In this document: in pieces, positions 1 through 13,833 of the stretch
How positions within the stretch are numbered: the stretch's first letter is position 1
Layout of the letters: each line of letters opens with the position of its first letter
From: Taxillus chinensis
Taxonomy: Eukaryota > Streptophyta > Magnoliopsida > Santalales > Loranthaceae
DNA: 64,000 nucleotides
Direction of reading: 5' to 3'
Assembly: GCA_023512835.1 (NCBI GenBank)
Contig: CM042087.1
Location: 45,304,249 to 45,368,248, forward strand
Notes under the pieces: model-generated
Seen by the model: the letters and a program-made list of their open reading frames with translations, nothing else
Databases searched by the model: none
What the model was told of the DNA's origin: nothing
Program-made: the position numbers and the translations under genes

Positions 1-3000
1 ATTGTGATATATATATTTATATAAAAAATTAAAAATAATTTAAATATGTAAACTTTTTTAAAAAAATTAGATCATAACATTAGTGTTCCCTTTAGAAGGG
101 ATGTACATGTTGGCCACTTGGTCTCGTAGTTATAATGAAGACACCAATATTAACACCCAAGGTTCATAGAAAAGTCCAACCTAACAAGTAGTCCATTGGG
201 TAGAAAAATGATGGAGCCTTAAATATGCATTCTTATCTTACCACACTATAAGGGCTATGCGCCCCGTATATTAGCCTCCATGTCCCAAACAAACAGGAAA
301 TTAGAAGCTAAGCTAGCCAGCCAATAGATCGGTTGCAGCATTTAGGCAGTGTTGGTTGAAAGTGGTATGGATGCAGGGCAGCAAACGCAAAGGAAAGTGC
401 GGCGTGCGATGTTCCTAAAGTTATGTCGACAGCATATTGTACGGAATAGGATGCCACGCCCATTGTTGGGCTTCATGCCATCATAACATGTCCTACTTCA
501 AGGCCTTTCGTGATGCGTGTCACTCGTCCTCTCATCCAACGCCATCAAGAACATGTCCTCTCACCTCCCTTAGTCAACCTTGCTGCATGTGGTGGGCCAG
601 TCCTACCACCCGAATACTGTGTTGTGCACATGAGGACGACGAGAAGTCATTCAGCAATAAATTCATAAATAAATAAAATATAAATGATAAACAGGGTATA
701 GATACAATTTCTAAATATAAATGATATATAAACACAATTTCTGTGATGTCTGTTTATTCTTTAAATCAAATCATATATATATAGGGTACTTATTTAACGT
801 TTTAATAATTGTTTACTATATTTTACGAATTTAATATTATATTATATCTTAAGAAAAGATAAATTTTGATAAAAATATTAATTATAAATATATTCATCAC
901 ATTAATTTTTTAAAAAAGCCTTTATAAGGAATGTTATTGGGCAATCATACTCCGGTCTAAATTATTATATAACCTTTGCTTTTCTAATTTTTTTTCTAAT
1001 TTTAATCTTTCCCGGGGGTGTCAGAGGTTCAGAAGTGGGCCGAAATGACAAGAAATGAAATGAATGCATTGCAGACATGAATTCGACGTTTCAGATTTGC
1101 TGTCATAGTGGAGAAGCACAGGGGTGAGCAATTGGCAGAACAGCCCTGAGTACCCTGCGCCCTACCATTTTAGACACCCTGACATCACACGCACATACAC
1201 CCCCAATTGGGACAATAATTCATATATATTTGATTTATAAAGAGATAGTGAGTTACCGGTTGCCAGCTTTTATCAAAGCCGCAGTTTCGTTTGGTCACCC
1301 ACGGGGCAGATCAACAAATGGCCAAGGGACCTCCCTGGCCATCAAAAAGGAAGCTAAGCATAAACATCATCCAACTGTATATCATGAATCAATGGCTAGC
1401 TGGCTGGGACGGTAATTCTGATCCGACAGTCCTATTTCGATTCAGACAGGTTTTTTCCGTTTAATTTGTTTCATTTGGATAAGGTAACGGGATGATCAAA
1501 AATATTAACATTCCTGATATTTTAAAATATTTTAACTTAAAATATTTGTCTGGCTCCAAATACAGTCTGGTCCCATCATGTTTGATTGTTATCTCTCCTA
1601 GCTTACTAGCTGGTGGCCTTAATTGTGTTTAGGGAGTCTTCTCAAACAAGATTAAAATTTGGTTAAACCGTACGAAGCTAATGTTTTATTAGTAATTCAA
1701 AAACATTAGTTTGTTGGGATTCTTTTGTTTCCACCACCCAGCAATGCTAACGTACGTCATAGATCACTTTCTAATCAACGCGCAATGTTGAAGGCTAAGG
1801 CTATGTATGTTTGGCATTAATTTTGGAATTTCTGTTTTCAAATTTTGTATTTCTCGTGTCGATTATTTTCAAGATTCCGTCTTCTCCTTCATTCACAGCT
1901 ACACCGTTCTAGGTTTCGCAGCCAAAAAAGCATCTGCCGTCTTCTCTTTCCGTCTGCTCCATCTTCTTCCCCTCCGACTTCACATGCAAATTGTGATAAT
2001 ATAAAACACATACACAGTATGTTTAAACAGTATATGAGGCACAACTCTCAACACGAATCATTCATCTAGTTAGAAACCAAAGAGTTGCTCATTCTCTCTC
2101 TCTGTGTGTGTTTTTTTTTTTATAGAAAAAGCACAACAATGATATATATTTCCTGTTTTACGGCCGTTGTTGTCACTTCGTTTTCTCTTTTCACTGTTAC
2201 ATGCAAGACGTTGAAAATAAAAATGGGGAGTAATTAAAAACCTTTTTCGAAGAGTTGAAGAAATAAAAGAAGGGAGCAATCAATTAGAACTGGAAAAGTG
2301 GTTGGTGCTTTAATAGGGAATGTTTTTTCCTTTTTCGAATTGATTTTTTTTCTTGGTGGGAATATTTATAGATAGATATGTTGAGATTGTGGTCCAAGGC
2401 TCGTTGTTATACGTGGCATGGTTAGATATATACATGCTTGGACATAATGGAAGTCTTGTTGGGGATGATTGATGGGGGAGCTATACCCATTATCTTAGGG
2501 GCTGCTACCTCCAACTTTAAATTCAGTTCAGAATAAACCAAAGGTAAGCGGCCTTTGCACCCTTGAAGAATATTCCATCTTAATATTAGCGATCAAAGTA
2601 GCAACATCAATCGATCATTGATCCGCAGCACACTGCATCCGACTATCCATTACCACCAAAAAGGGTCTGGGCCTCAAAGGATACAGACACTATTAAGTTA
2701 GTACTTGATTAATAATTGGTACGATATATATATATATATATATATATAGTTATATTGTTCCGGCTTTGGCCCAAAGTTATAATTATAAATTATAATAATT
2801 TTGTGAGATGTTTTAAGAATTAATTTATATTTATTAAAGTTATATATATATATATGTATTTTCTCTTTTAGTTTTTTCTTTCCTCCCTCTTTCTCTTTAT
2901 ATATTTTCTTTTTATATTATATTATTATTTTAATGAATATAATGACTAATCCATTATGAATATAAAGATTTTAGAATTACAAAAAAATTATAAGTTTTGA

Positions 3001-6000
3001 ATATAACAATGACTACTACAATGCTAATTAATGCTCTTGCAATAGAATATCCTAAACACTTAAAATTAGTACAGTTTAATGTTAATTGTTTCAAAAATAT
3101 AGAAATACATATTCCATGCTAATTAATGTAATATGGTTTAGCCAGTTCTTATCCAAACTAACCATCACACTTATTGTTGTGAAAGGTGGAATTTTTTTTT
3201 TATCATGTTATACCCTTCTCACTTTCTCATCTTATTGTCTTTTCCAATGTAATTCGCCGATTAAATAGACTATGTTAGAATGAACACTAATTAGGGTACG
3301 ACCGTACGACTCGCTAGGTCTCTCTTACAGTAAGATTTCTACGTACATACTTCATAGTATCGTAATATGTTATATTCATAATTTAGTTGAGTTCATCGAG
3401 TAAGCATTCCTTTTACAGTTTAATAAAGCAAATATGTGATATATTTCCCATAACTACTAACGTGGGCTACAAATAACTATGAATAGTTTTCTAATAGCTA
3501 TGAATGATTTTCTAAAAAAGGCCACACCTGCAACGCTGGCCTTGAGGGCAGGAAACTAAGGCTTGTGACTAGGGCCCCTCAAAATTGACCTAAAATGAGA
3601 GTACCATATGTTTTTATGATCTAATTTGAAACTATTAAATTCTACCTGAAAATAAATATTTAAGATATTACTGTTGTGGTATAATTATATATATAAGTAT
3701 GTTTTGATGATTGAGATTATATTATATATCATTTAGATACATGTGAGAAATAAAATTTACTTTTGCACAAGAGGAATACAAACTGGTGGAGCTAATTAAT
3801 TTGTATCACTAAAAATCATGAATAATTAATAATTTATATTTTATAAAATATATACTTTTATTTAAAGATTTGAGATAAAATTTTATTTTTTTTAATTTTA
3901 ATAGTTAATTCATTGACCTAACTTGATAGCCAACACATATAACACTTATCTTCGTCTAACGCAACCTATGCTCTAGCTTTCATGCCTAACATGACGAGAA
4001 TGTCTCCATCTCCGTCATGCTCCAGCCAACTGACAACATCAGCAACACGCTCCACAGAGTTGCCCTCCTATCTACTGCCCTGCTGCAAGTTTGCAGATCC
4101 TCCCTCCCAGCTCTTGCGGCCCCGCCACAGCGTAGCTAGCCCATTGCTCCGATAACAGCAATCTGTGATATTCAGGCCTCTAGTGATTGTCCTTACCTCG
4201 ATCTAAGCGTCTGGCGACCAACGATCCGTCCAACTCGACAACTTTGGCCATCTAATAATAAGAGTCTCTAACTTAATAATCGCCTTGAGCCCTCAGATCT
4301 CGAGGTCGGCCCTACATACTTGTGGATTTGCAACTTGGCTTTTGGCTATTTGTGCTTTTTATACTATTATAGTATATCCTGCTATGATGGGGAAGTTAAG
4401 CCTAGAGTACATTCCTAACTCCATGACATCCATAGCCAATGTTAGTATGTTCCTTACTTATAACCATACTTATACACCATTTATAGTTAACCCACTACTA
4501 TAATTGTCCTTAACCACGAATCCTAATTTGGAAAATAACTTTAATTTAGCTTTCTTGTTGACACATATTGTATTTTCTTATAATTAAAGGTATACAAAGG
4601 TCTATTCAAGCTTAAGATTGATCGTCTAATTATTGGCTTAAAATTGTAAGTCAAATGTTTTTCTTCTCAATTTTGGTTATGTTAGGCTTGAAGTTGAAGA
4701 ACTAAAGTTCCATGTTCTTTGGTTTTTATAATTATGGAGATGGTTGAAATAAAATAATTTTCCTTCAACATTGAACTCTAATACCGGTATTAGCTAATAC
4801 TTTAAGTAACTCTTGATTGATAAAAAATAAAAGTTAAATTCCTGACTAACCAGAAATAAGGTTGAATTCCCCACTAACAAGGAATAAATTGAAATTAAAA
4901 GACTTGATTTCCCATTAATCAGGAATAAAAAGCTAAATTCCCTACTCATAGGCAATTGAAACAAAAAGATTGCATCCCCAACCTATGTCCTTAATCATGA
5001 GGACATTTTGGCCCTTCAACACTAGATAAGCTAACTAATGGACATATCTTTTTTGAGTGCCTGAATTGCCTATACTTATAGTACGTGTTCTTTTTCCTAT
5101 AATTCCTTTTAATGTGGCCTAACCCAACAATTTTCTACTCCTCTAGTAGAGCTACCACTTGCCCTTGTAAAAGTTCGAGGTCATTGTGTCTACCCCGAGT
5201 TATTTGCTCAACATTAAACTCTTCCCTTGGAGCATCATCTCCAACAAAATCTTACTTAGAACATCCATTTTAAAGCTATATAAATCCTCCAAATAACATG
5301 ACATTTATTTTGAAGCTTTGGCTGGTTGATAGTGTTGGGGTCTCATATATGGCTGACTTGTAGTCGATGTCTCACATGGATGGATGATAGAGATATAATT
5401 GAAGTCTCATACGTGGTTGGCTCAATGCCACGTTCCCACATATAACAGGGTACGAGATAGCCTTATTATTTGCATATATTGTTTAGTAGAGGAGTAACTG
5501 GTGGTGATGATTACTTGATAACTCGGGATGTTTTTAGTTAAATTGTGATTTGTGACTAATTTATGCGTATATGGGTGTTAATTTTGTTGTTGTGTGAATA
5601 ACTTGATTACTTATCTATCAGTGTCAGATATTATACAATTAAATGCATATATTATGTATGTAATCGTATGTTTTGTTGTGACTGTAGAGTGGTATGGAGT
5701 TATATGTCACTTACTTGACATTTGTGTTTATCCTACTCTCTTGTTATTCCTTTTTAGGCCCTAGTAGTTGATAGTTGCTGGTGTCATTGCTGAGCATTAC
5801 CTTACTTTTCTCGATGTAAGGTTAACCTTTGTGGTTTCATTTATGTTGTATTGTCTATTATACATTGTTTTCTTATTCCTTTTTTCGGATTTGGTCCATG
5901 GCAGTTATATTGATTGACATACTTGTGCTTATATGAGATGTGATTTGATGCATAACATGTTTAAGATGTGTTGGTTTGTAACACGTACGTAATCTATTGG

Positions 6001-6458
6001 TTTGAGTAGTACATATTCGGCTGCACTTTTTGAAAATGTACATAAAAATTCTCGTTGTATGATTGTATAAGTTTATTTAGGATATACTCATGGTGTAATC
6101 CACTTAACCTTTTAACCTTCAAGCATGAAAAAAAGAGTCATATTTTTAGTTTTAAATCTCCCAAATTTTCTGAATTTTGGAGAGGTGACATTATAGCAAT
6201 ACTAGATGATTGTCAACTTTGCATATCATAAATGTGCAGTGCTATTTAGTGTATAATTACTGAGAAGGATATTATATGTTAAAAATATGGGATGTCATTA
6301 TTTTGGTAAAAGTCTCACAAAAGTCTTTCTGATCAGGCAACACATCCACCTCGACAAAGGATATTATTTCAAGCCCATAAAAATTACATTGATGAACTTT
6401 TGAGGAATTAATATTCTTCAGTTCAAGAGTGAAGGTAGCTAGACTGCGCTCTTGCGCA
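1..6458. other. Intergenic DNA without recognisable gene
   Basis: AT-rich sequence in which I find no exon series or known protein. The short open frames (for example 437-676, 4285-4503) have no recognisable motif. A slightly GC-richer block at about 3960-4290 resembles neither a gene nor a transposon that I know. An (AT)n run lies at 2724-2748. A G-box-like TACGTGGC is at 2410-2417, but with no gene beside it, it has no clear meaning. A degenerate tandem repeat (4831-4955) is listed separately. Confidence 0.6.
4831..4955. repeat. Degenerate tandem repeat, about four units
   Basis: Four successive units of about 25-40 bp share the pattern TAAATTCCC-ACTAA-AGGAATAAA, starting near 4831, 4860, 4901 and 4931. 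The units differ by several substitutions and small indels, so this is an old local duplication. No coding frame is maintained across it. Confidence 0.5.
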
Positions 6459-7402
6459 TCAGTTAAAGATAGATCCAGTCCTTTGCTGCAAATGCTTCTC
6501 TGCAGAACCCTGCTGAAAGATAAGTTCACAAAATCGGTGATTAATGCTTAAACATAAATGCAGAATGCCATTTTTAGAAGCTTTTCCCATCACTTGAAAC
6601 AATCACAAGGCTAATTTTTGGATGGAAAAAGTCTATTCAATTGTATGAAGAATAAAACCAGATTTTGAAGCATACATCGACGTTTTTTTATGCATGCAAA
6701 GGTTATTAGAGAACTCCAAGTCTAGATTAATTGTATATAAACCGGTAATTTTGGTACTCGTTGAGAATTGAGCCCGAGTATAGAAAAATGAACCGGTAAC
6801 AGTAAGATAGTTCTGAAATTAGATGCGATGAGATGCAATATATAGTACTACAAGAGTTCCAATTAATGCACTAAAAATTAATGTTGAAACGTTAATGTCG
6901 TAATGAAGGCTATGTATTTAAGTAATAACTACGATTATGAGAATACACGAAACAACAAATACCTCATTCAGTTTGGATAGATTGTTGTTGGTCTCTAACA
7001 TCAGCCCGAAATGAATATTTGGAAAGTGGGCCCACTGCCATTAGAGTTCAAAGGCGATTAGTTACACAAGTTTCTCATAAATAATTATGATTATTCTTAC
7101 TTTTTGTAGCAGAAAGTCATGTCATGAACAAGGTAATTAAGTTACGTGTTGGGCATGTTCCAAAATTACTCTCGTTCTAAATATCAAATGATTTAGTTTC
7201 GAAAAACGGGCATACTAATTAATAATAAATGATTAACGGAGATTGCTTATTTAGTATGAGGTTAATTTTGTTGTACCAAGAGATGTTGAAGTATTTACGT
7301 TTTTTGCAGCAGTACTGAATGCGTCCCTGTGACTTATTTCCGGATTGTTGGCCTTCAACCTTTGAATTTCCTCTCTACACGGAAGAGTATTTTTTGATAC
7401 AG

Positions 7403-7447
<45 letters not shown>

Positions 7448-9873
7448 AGCAGACTTATATATTGATTATAAGCAGACTTCTTACTTTATGAATTGATTGT
7501 ATGCAGACGGTACACGCGGCCGCTTCTCGGGAGCTGATAAACAAGTACAGAAATATTATTATTATTATCGTTGTTGTTGTTGGGTAGTAAATTTCTGTTA
7601 ACTTACAGTAAAAAAGAAGAAGAAGAAGAAACGGCCTATTCATATATATGAGTCACTCACGTCGATTCACAACGTGCTCATTTGTGAGGTCCATTGTCGG
7701 CTCCCGAATTGGATATCTATTATTGCATTTTGAAGAGGAGCCCAATTCAACTCTATAGTTGGAGGTGCAGTTGGCGCAGTTGGGTGCCTGAAAATTGACA
7801 GTCATTCAGCATTTAATAATACTAATGGTAGAATAGCACACCATAAATGGGTTTCTTGAATTTAATATATTGGGTAATAAAAAAAACTTAATTATTGCAT
7901 TATTTTTATTCGGTGAAAAATAAATGAAAACCCATCAATATGAGAGACCAGAGCGAACTAATTGAAATGATGTTTCATGAGATAGAAGGGGGCCGGCTTA
8001 GAATAGTGACATGATTTGTTAGGGAATGGTTCCTTTATCTTAATGAAAAATAGTTAAGGAAGGGAAAGAAAAAAAAAAAGCGCAAACCCAAATTGACTGT
8101 TGTTGATTTGAAAGAACAGATCCGAGAGGAATCCAAACTATATATTATATTACATGAATTATCTGTGGCGGTGCTCCCACTGTCGGGGACAAAGCTAATT
8201 ATCAGCATTTTAATATGTAAGAAAAACTTAAGAAGAAACATGAACCGCGTTTACAAACCCGTACATGTCAGGCCAAGCATCAACACAGACAGCCAATAAA
8301 TAAATTATCAGATTTCTTTACATAAGTTTTGTTTTAAAAAAACCCAGTAATTGCTGGGTGAGGGAGACTACAGCCGCTGGGGAAAAAGAAAAAAAAAGAA
8401 AAAAGAAAAGCGATCCACAACATAGCTAGGAAAGGCAGGCTGCTAAGTAGCTAGGCAAAGCTAGAGCATCACAGCCAGTCACGACAGAGGATCTAACCCC
8501 AAACCTAGACAACCCTAGTCTTTTCTGAAGGAAAATACAGGAAAAAGCCTAGAAACCCTATATTAGTTTGCATTTCAGAAAGACGCATCCACAGGATTGT
8601 GGGTCACCCATAGCACACAGTTGCCGGAAAACTTTAAAATTTGTTTTCTTTTAATGGAAAATTTTTAAAAAATAAATCTTATTCCATTGTTAATCTATAT
8701 TTCACCTGAACGTAGTCTTGCGGGGAGGGGGAGGACATGGACTGCGAGCTGGAGTGAAAGGTGGCGGCCATGTTGACGGACCACAGATTCGTGCAGTGGC
8801 CGCATCGCACTGTCACTATGTCCGTCAAGCTGCTGCATGGAACGCTTACCTACACCAAAAAAAAAACACCACTCACGCACACATTCAACAATCATATATA
8901 CATGTGTGTGTGTGTGTATATATATATATATGTATGTATCCATGAAAAGAAAACTAGTCCATTTTTAACATGGGTTGTAATTCTATACAAAACACTAGTA
9001 ATTTGATTTGTTTTAAGCGATCATTTTTCAAGAAATACACCAGATCACATATGAAACAACCCAATATTTTTTGAAAAATAAAAAAGCTAGATCCAGCACC
9101 TTGTTGGAAGGGCAAGGGAGTACCCACAGCTTTAATTAATTGGGGTATAAAATAAACAAAAAAAAAGAAAAAGAACAAGAAAAGAAGATCTTCAGCATGT
9201 TATGATATCACATCAGTTAGAGGTCCTTGATTTGAAAGGATCCTGGATGTGCAGTATGTTTTGGAAGCGGATCAAATCCGTGTCAATTAGTGTGTACACT
9301 AGTGTGTGTGTGTCTGTGTTGAGAGAGATGATTTTGATCTTGAGGCTTGAGAGGTGTTGGGCTCATCATTAGATTGTCATCTGGAATTCCATCATATGCT
9401 CATTTTGTGGTTCTAAAAAATTTAGGTATGACGACTTTTCATCCAAGGCAAAAAGAGGAAGAGAAAGAAAGTCATAACGATGGAGACCTGACTGCGTATA
9501 AAAACAACACCCATCACAACATAACCCGAAAATATAACCAAAAAAAAAAAAGAACGCCAGATTTTGGTTTAATTTAATGCTAGAGCGCTCGTATAAACAC
9601 ATCAAAAGACAACTTGATTAAATTTGTTTAAGGACCTCTAGATGTATAAGTTTTACCTTCTATATTCACAAGAAATAAGGATCTGTATATATAGGTAGAA
9701 AAAGGCTTTAATCAAGAACTTGAAGGAGGCGAGAGGGAACTATATATGAAAGTGAATCATCTAGCTAGATACAAATATAAATGTAAATATATATATACCG
9801 CAAGAATAATATTGCAAAAATTGCAAGGGATGTAGCAGAGTTTTTCCGTGGGGACATCTATGCTGCTCGACAT
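6459..9873 (-). CDS. YAB5: YABBY transcription factor, YAB5 type
   Basis: Complete seven-exon gene read from the minus strand: 9799-9873, 8706-8849, 7661-7787, 7485-7533, 7299-7374, 6963-7034 and 6459-6512, giving 198 residues ending in TGA. All introns are GT-AG and all phases join. The C2C2 zinc finger spans residues 13-44 (C17-x2-C20 and C41-x2-C44), followed by TNLWSVNMAA, which in my memory marks the YAB5 clade (FIL/YAB3 and YAB2 have TNLLS). The HMG-like YABBY domain is at about 116-168 (RVPSAYNQFIK, then NPEISHRDAFSTAAKNWAHF). Family knowledge: nuclear DNA-binding factors that set abaxial identity and blade growth in lateral organs. Here HRDAF replaces the usual HREAF, a conservative change. 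The seven-exon layout with 49-nt exon 4 and roughly 75-nt exon 5 matches the family. Exons 1-6 are very secure; the short last exon (ending RTGSIFN) is a little less so. Confidence 0.95.
7408..7442. repeat. (AT)17 microsatellite in YABBY intron 4
   Basis: A perfect AT dinucleotide run fills about a third of a 110-bp intron (7375-7484) between two exons of the YABBY domain. Next to it, the motif AAGCAGACTT occurs twice within 30 bp. Length variation here would change the size of an already short intron. Confidence 0.9.
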
Positions 9874-10040
9874 GACTTAACTTAGAGGAATTGATTTGAA
9901 ACACCAAGGGGGAAATATCAGGACAAAATATAAATTGAGATTTAAAGAAAAAAAAAACTCAAAAGAGGAAGCTGACGTGAAGTTATACAGAGTACTTCCG
10001 CTCTTGCGCTATTTACTATATGCTCTCTATCCCCATAATC

Positions 10041-10042
<2 letters not shown>

Positions 10043-10109
<67 letters not shown>
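10043..10109. repeat. (GA)33 tract upstream of the YABBY gene
   Basis: An uninterrupted GA run of 67 bp lies 170 bp upstream of the YABBY start codon; in the gene's sense it reads (TC)n. CT-rich tracts are common in plant 5' leaders, and GA repeats are bound by BBR/BPC (GAGA-binding) proteins. Whether it lies in the leader or the promoter cannot be told without transcript data. Confidence 0.9.
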
Positions 10110-10111
<2 letters not shown>

Positions 10112-10700
10112 GGTGATGAGCTGACAGAGGAGGGGAGAAACTAATATAAATAAAAGTAAAAGAAAGATTTTGGGAAAGAGGGAAAAGGAGGGGATTAAGC
10201 GGTTTGAGAAAAGAAAGATTGATGATCCATGAAAAGGAGGTGGTAAATAGCTATAGTTAGTATTAGGAGGGGGGGGGGGGGGAACGGGAATTGCTTTACT
10301 GCAAAGTTAGGGCATGAGGAGGGCCGGGTGCAGCTAGCTGCACCTGCTACACTGCACTGCAGCACCACCACCAACCAGACTTATTGAGAAGGGTGCTTTT
10401 GGCTGCATTGGAAGGATTTATGATGCTTGCTTGGATTGCGATCGCCCTACACATCTCTCACACACCATCCATCAAATGAGAGTGTGAGACGACCCCACAG
10501 CCCGTCCACACACCCCGCAACCACAACCCGGCCCACCCCCACTCCAACACCCCCACCCGTTCATAGTACTTTTAAGAGAAAAGAGGAATGAAGAGAGAGT
10601 CAATATATTATTAGGGCTTAAATGTCCTCTCCAGCTTGCGCCAAACAAGCTCTTGGAGCTTGTTTCCAAGAGCGGTGAAACGTTTCCTTACGGTTTTAAA
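10110..10700 (-). promoter_or_regulatory. Probable YABBY promoter/leader region
   Basis: This block precedes the YABBY gene on the minus strand and differs in composition from the AT-rich DNA beyond about 10700. It has a 14-base poly-G run at 10269-10282, an 18-bp perfect palindrome at 10327-10344, GCGATCGC at about 10438-10445, and a C-rich stretch (about 10490-10560) of CCCAC-like repeats. I see no clear TATA box. Assignment as promoter rests on position and composition only. Confidence 0.45.
10327..10344. promoter_or_regulatory. 18-bp perfect palindrome
   Basis: GGTGCAGCTAGCTGCACC is identical to its reverse complement. It lies about 450 bp upstream of the YABBY start codon. It could be a dimeric binding site or just a small hairpin. 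Function is not shown. Confidence 0.6.
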
Positions 10701-13407
10701 AATGGAACATGCACAACCTTAATTATGTTAACATTTGCCCTAGCTAGCAAGGGATAACAAAATGTGGTAGCTTCAAACTGACAGAGACATAGTAGGCATA
10801 GTGATCGCATTTGCCCCAGCAATAAGGGATAATTTTAGCAGATTTTAAGCTCTTCAAACTTACACATTTTATTTGTGTTCCCTATTATCAGGATAGTTAT
10901 TAATTCTTTTTATTTCTTGATTTTCTAATACCTTTGTGTCGATCTCAGTCATTCTTTTTCCCTTTTGTCTTTGTTTTGTTCTATTTAGTTTATTATGGAT
11001 TCACTTTTTTTCCTCCCACTTTGTCTTCTTTCTAATTTTATTTTATCTACCCCCTTCACGAAGCCCTTTTAACAATAAAGATAACAAAATGTTCACATTT
11101 TGAGTTTTATTGCGAGGTTAATATTGAAAAATATTTTTAATAAAATATTTTGTTGACACCCGCCATAAAATCCAAACAAAAGCCTATATGATTATCAGAT
11201 TTCCAAATGCACTCAAATCTCATTAATTTTTTTTCAACATAATCCTAACAAAATTATGGATTATCCTTTCCCCTTCTATAACTCATCACAAGACCTGACA
11301 TCTTCTCTTGAAAATTTCACTACACAAATTCCATTTCTTCTTGTTACCCACTATCACAAACCCATCTTTTAAAGAGGAAGATGAAACATCCTCTTCTTTT
11401 TTTCCTCTAACACTTCACACTCTCACAAACCAACAAAAAACTTTAGTAGAAGATTCACCATAAAGTTAAGGATCCAATTCATCACAAAAAATTATTTCAC
11501 CAAATCATTCCCCCACCAATAATTAGCATTTCTCATACACCATCAAAATTTCTAATTATTCCTTTGAATCATTATCAATATACTCAATCCCAACTTTACT
11601 GCTCCAAAAGTCTTACAGTAAGAGTAAAGAGGGATAGAAAGCTCTTGTTAATATTTTTGATTTTGACATTGATTTTATTAAAGATAATATTATTTTTGAT
11701 TTTCTAACTCATAATTTTTTTTGTGAAATAGGCTTGGCAACTCCATTAGGCCACACCACCTATCTTCCATGGGGTAAAATAAAAATAAAGGAAAAAAAGT
11801 CTTTAATGAAGATTTCTCTAAAGAAGTATCCAAAAAGTATTTAGAGCAGGGCAAGCCTCCATTATATCTTATGTGATTTTTTTGTGAAATAGGCCCTAAT
11901 TTGTGGCTGTTACAGCTTCTTTGTGAACTTAACTCCTCCTTGAGTTCCTTAAGATTATTTTGAGATATAAATCTTTCTCTCGAACCGAATTGAACAAGCT
12001 TACTTGAAGATTAAGCTATTATCTCGAACTCGTGTCAAACCAGACTAAACAACCTTAACTTCCTCATCTTGAAGTAATGCAATTTGAACTTCCTATATTT
12101 GACTTCTTTGTTACAAAGGAACTTCAAGATATAGTTTTTCATTTTGAACTCGAACCGAAGTAATGAAAATGTACATACTATCAAACTTCGCCTACATATT
12201 TACTTAACAAAAATTGTCTTACGATGTTATTTGAGAATACATTATCTATTCTTATCATACTCCTTACTTGTTAATACGATTATTACCACTTCATTGATTG
12301 TTAACGTTGTGCTAAGTTCTAACTGCTTATGGCGACATTTATAACTTCATACCTCTATGACTCTGTAGGAACAATAATTTCCAACAAATACACCCTTAAG
12401 TCAAATTCTAATTTAACTATAAATCTATTAGCTCCAACAAAAGTTAGTGTTCTTTTTAACAACTAATACATTTATTCCAAATCTTGCTATGGTAGATTTA
12501 TTTTCACATTCTAATCAAAATAGTTCTCTCAATCACCTTTTAGGCACCTTTCTTAATACTAACTAAAAGGTTTTATTACGATATCCTTTTCATGCTAGTG
12601 GTTTATGATTCTCAAGTTCTTTGATTTACAAATTATATAAAATAACACAAATCAATACAAAAATGAAAAACACATGATATAAGTTGTTCAATATATCTAA
12701 TCTATTCATTGGATATGGCAAAGCTCCAACTTCTATTAAGTCAATCCACTTTAACAAGAATTGGGGCAATAACCTTTTATAAGGATTGATCTCTCCCTCT
12801 CTTTTCACTCTTTTATAGCAAATGCGAAGTTAATACGGTGAAGAATGTCACCTAATATGTTTATTCTTCCTCTCTCTTAAGCCCTTACTTGCTTAATGTT
12901 ATTTGCTTCATTTCAGCTTCACTTTGATCACTAAGAATGCTAGCCATCTCTCTTGAAGAAATATAGATTTTCTTTTTCCTAGATTATCTCTTAGTTTGTT
13001 CAAACCCATAATAGAGAGGCTTTTCTTCTTTTAGATGAATGCCCTTGGTTGCCCCAGTTGTCAGATATATATACTTTAAGTAAGATGATATCATTTTGAT
13101 ATTTTTTATAGTCTTCTAATATCAGACCCATCCAATTTACTTTAATTTGAAAATCAAAAGCCTTTTAATAAAATGCTTATGATTTTTAAGTAGGGGGAGT
13201 GGGAGCAAGTTTAGGAATTAGATTTTGTCCCTAACTTCGAAGTTTCAACCACCCATGTTCTTGGTGTTGGCAACAGCGACAATAAATTCAGAGGAAGTGT
13301 CCTTGAGGCAAAACACATTTCTAATAGGTGTTACCATTACAAGATCTTGAAGGTGGAAATGAGAGAGAGAGAGAGAGAGAGAGAGAACAAAGTAGGGCTA
13401 GGGTGAT
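10701..13407. other. Intergenic DNA, no gene recognised
   Basis: AT-rich sequence with only short open frames (such as 12144-12344 plus and 12626-12808 minus) and no recognisable domain. Parts of 11040-13070 have the feel of decayed retroelement DNA, but I find no conserved reverse transcriptase or integrase motif. A (GA)13 run sits at 13361-13386, just before the MITE at 13408. Confidence 0.5.
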
Positions 13408-13833
13408 TAGGGGTGAAATTTATTCGATTTGGGTCGGTTTGGATTATTTTTCAAATCAAATTAATTTTTTTAATTTTGATAAAATCAAACCAAACTAAAC
13501 TAATTGCTTGGAAAAAAACCAAACTAGACCAAATCAATGATTTATTGTTTGGTTCCGTTTGAATCGACAGTTTGAAAGAAATTTTGTTTAGGTCAATTTA
13601 ATCACTTGATGTTCGTGTAACATTTTTTTGAGTTCTTCAAATCCTTTTAAATAAATTGAGTGTGTGCACGCGCATTAATTCTAATATATATTAAATTTAT
13701 AATTTTAAAAGTCTCACAATTGAATCAAATCAAACCAAATCAATTTTGTTTGGTTTCAACAAGTTAAATTAACAATTTAAGCGGTTTGGTTTGAACCAGT
13801 TTGGAGTTTGGACAGTTTACACTTTCAACTCTA
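13408..13833. mobile_element. hAT-type MITE with 8-bp target duplication
   Basis: A 426-bp element bounded by imperfect terminal inverted repeats (TAGGGGTGAAA at the left, TAGAGTTGAAA read inward from the right). It is flanked by an exact 8-bp direct repeat AGGGTGAT (13400-13407 and 13834-13841), the duplication length made by hAT transposases. The interior is AT-rich with repeated GGTTTGG-like subterminal motifs and no coding frame, so it is non-autonomous. It ends about 260 bp upstream of the MPH2-type start codon and may contribute to that promoter. Confidence 0.8.

Noticed and set aside
1110..1140. A miR164-like string (TGGAGAAGCA)
   Set aside because: The rest of the mature sequence does not match and no complementary arm follows, so no precursor hairpin is supported.
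2085..2110. A miR156-star-like string near GCTCATTCTCTCTCTCTGTG
   Set aside because: It is CT-rich low complexity with no matching arm nearby.
6470..6512. REAF-like reading near the YABBY 3' end (a second copy of the YABBY domain)
   Set aside because: The frame giving REAFAAKDW overlaps the last exon, which in the correct phase reads GSAEKHLQQRTGSIFN. The real HRDAFSTAAKN exon is at 7299-7374.
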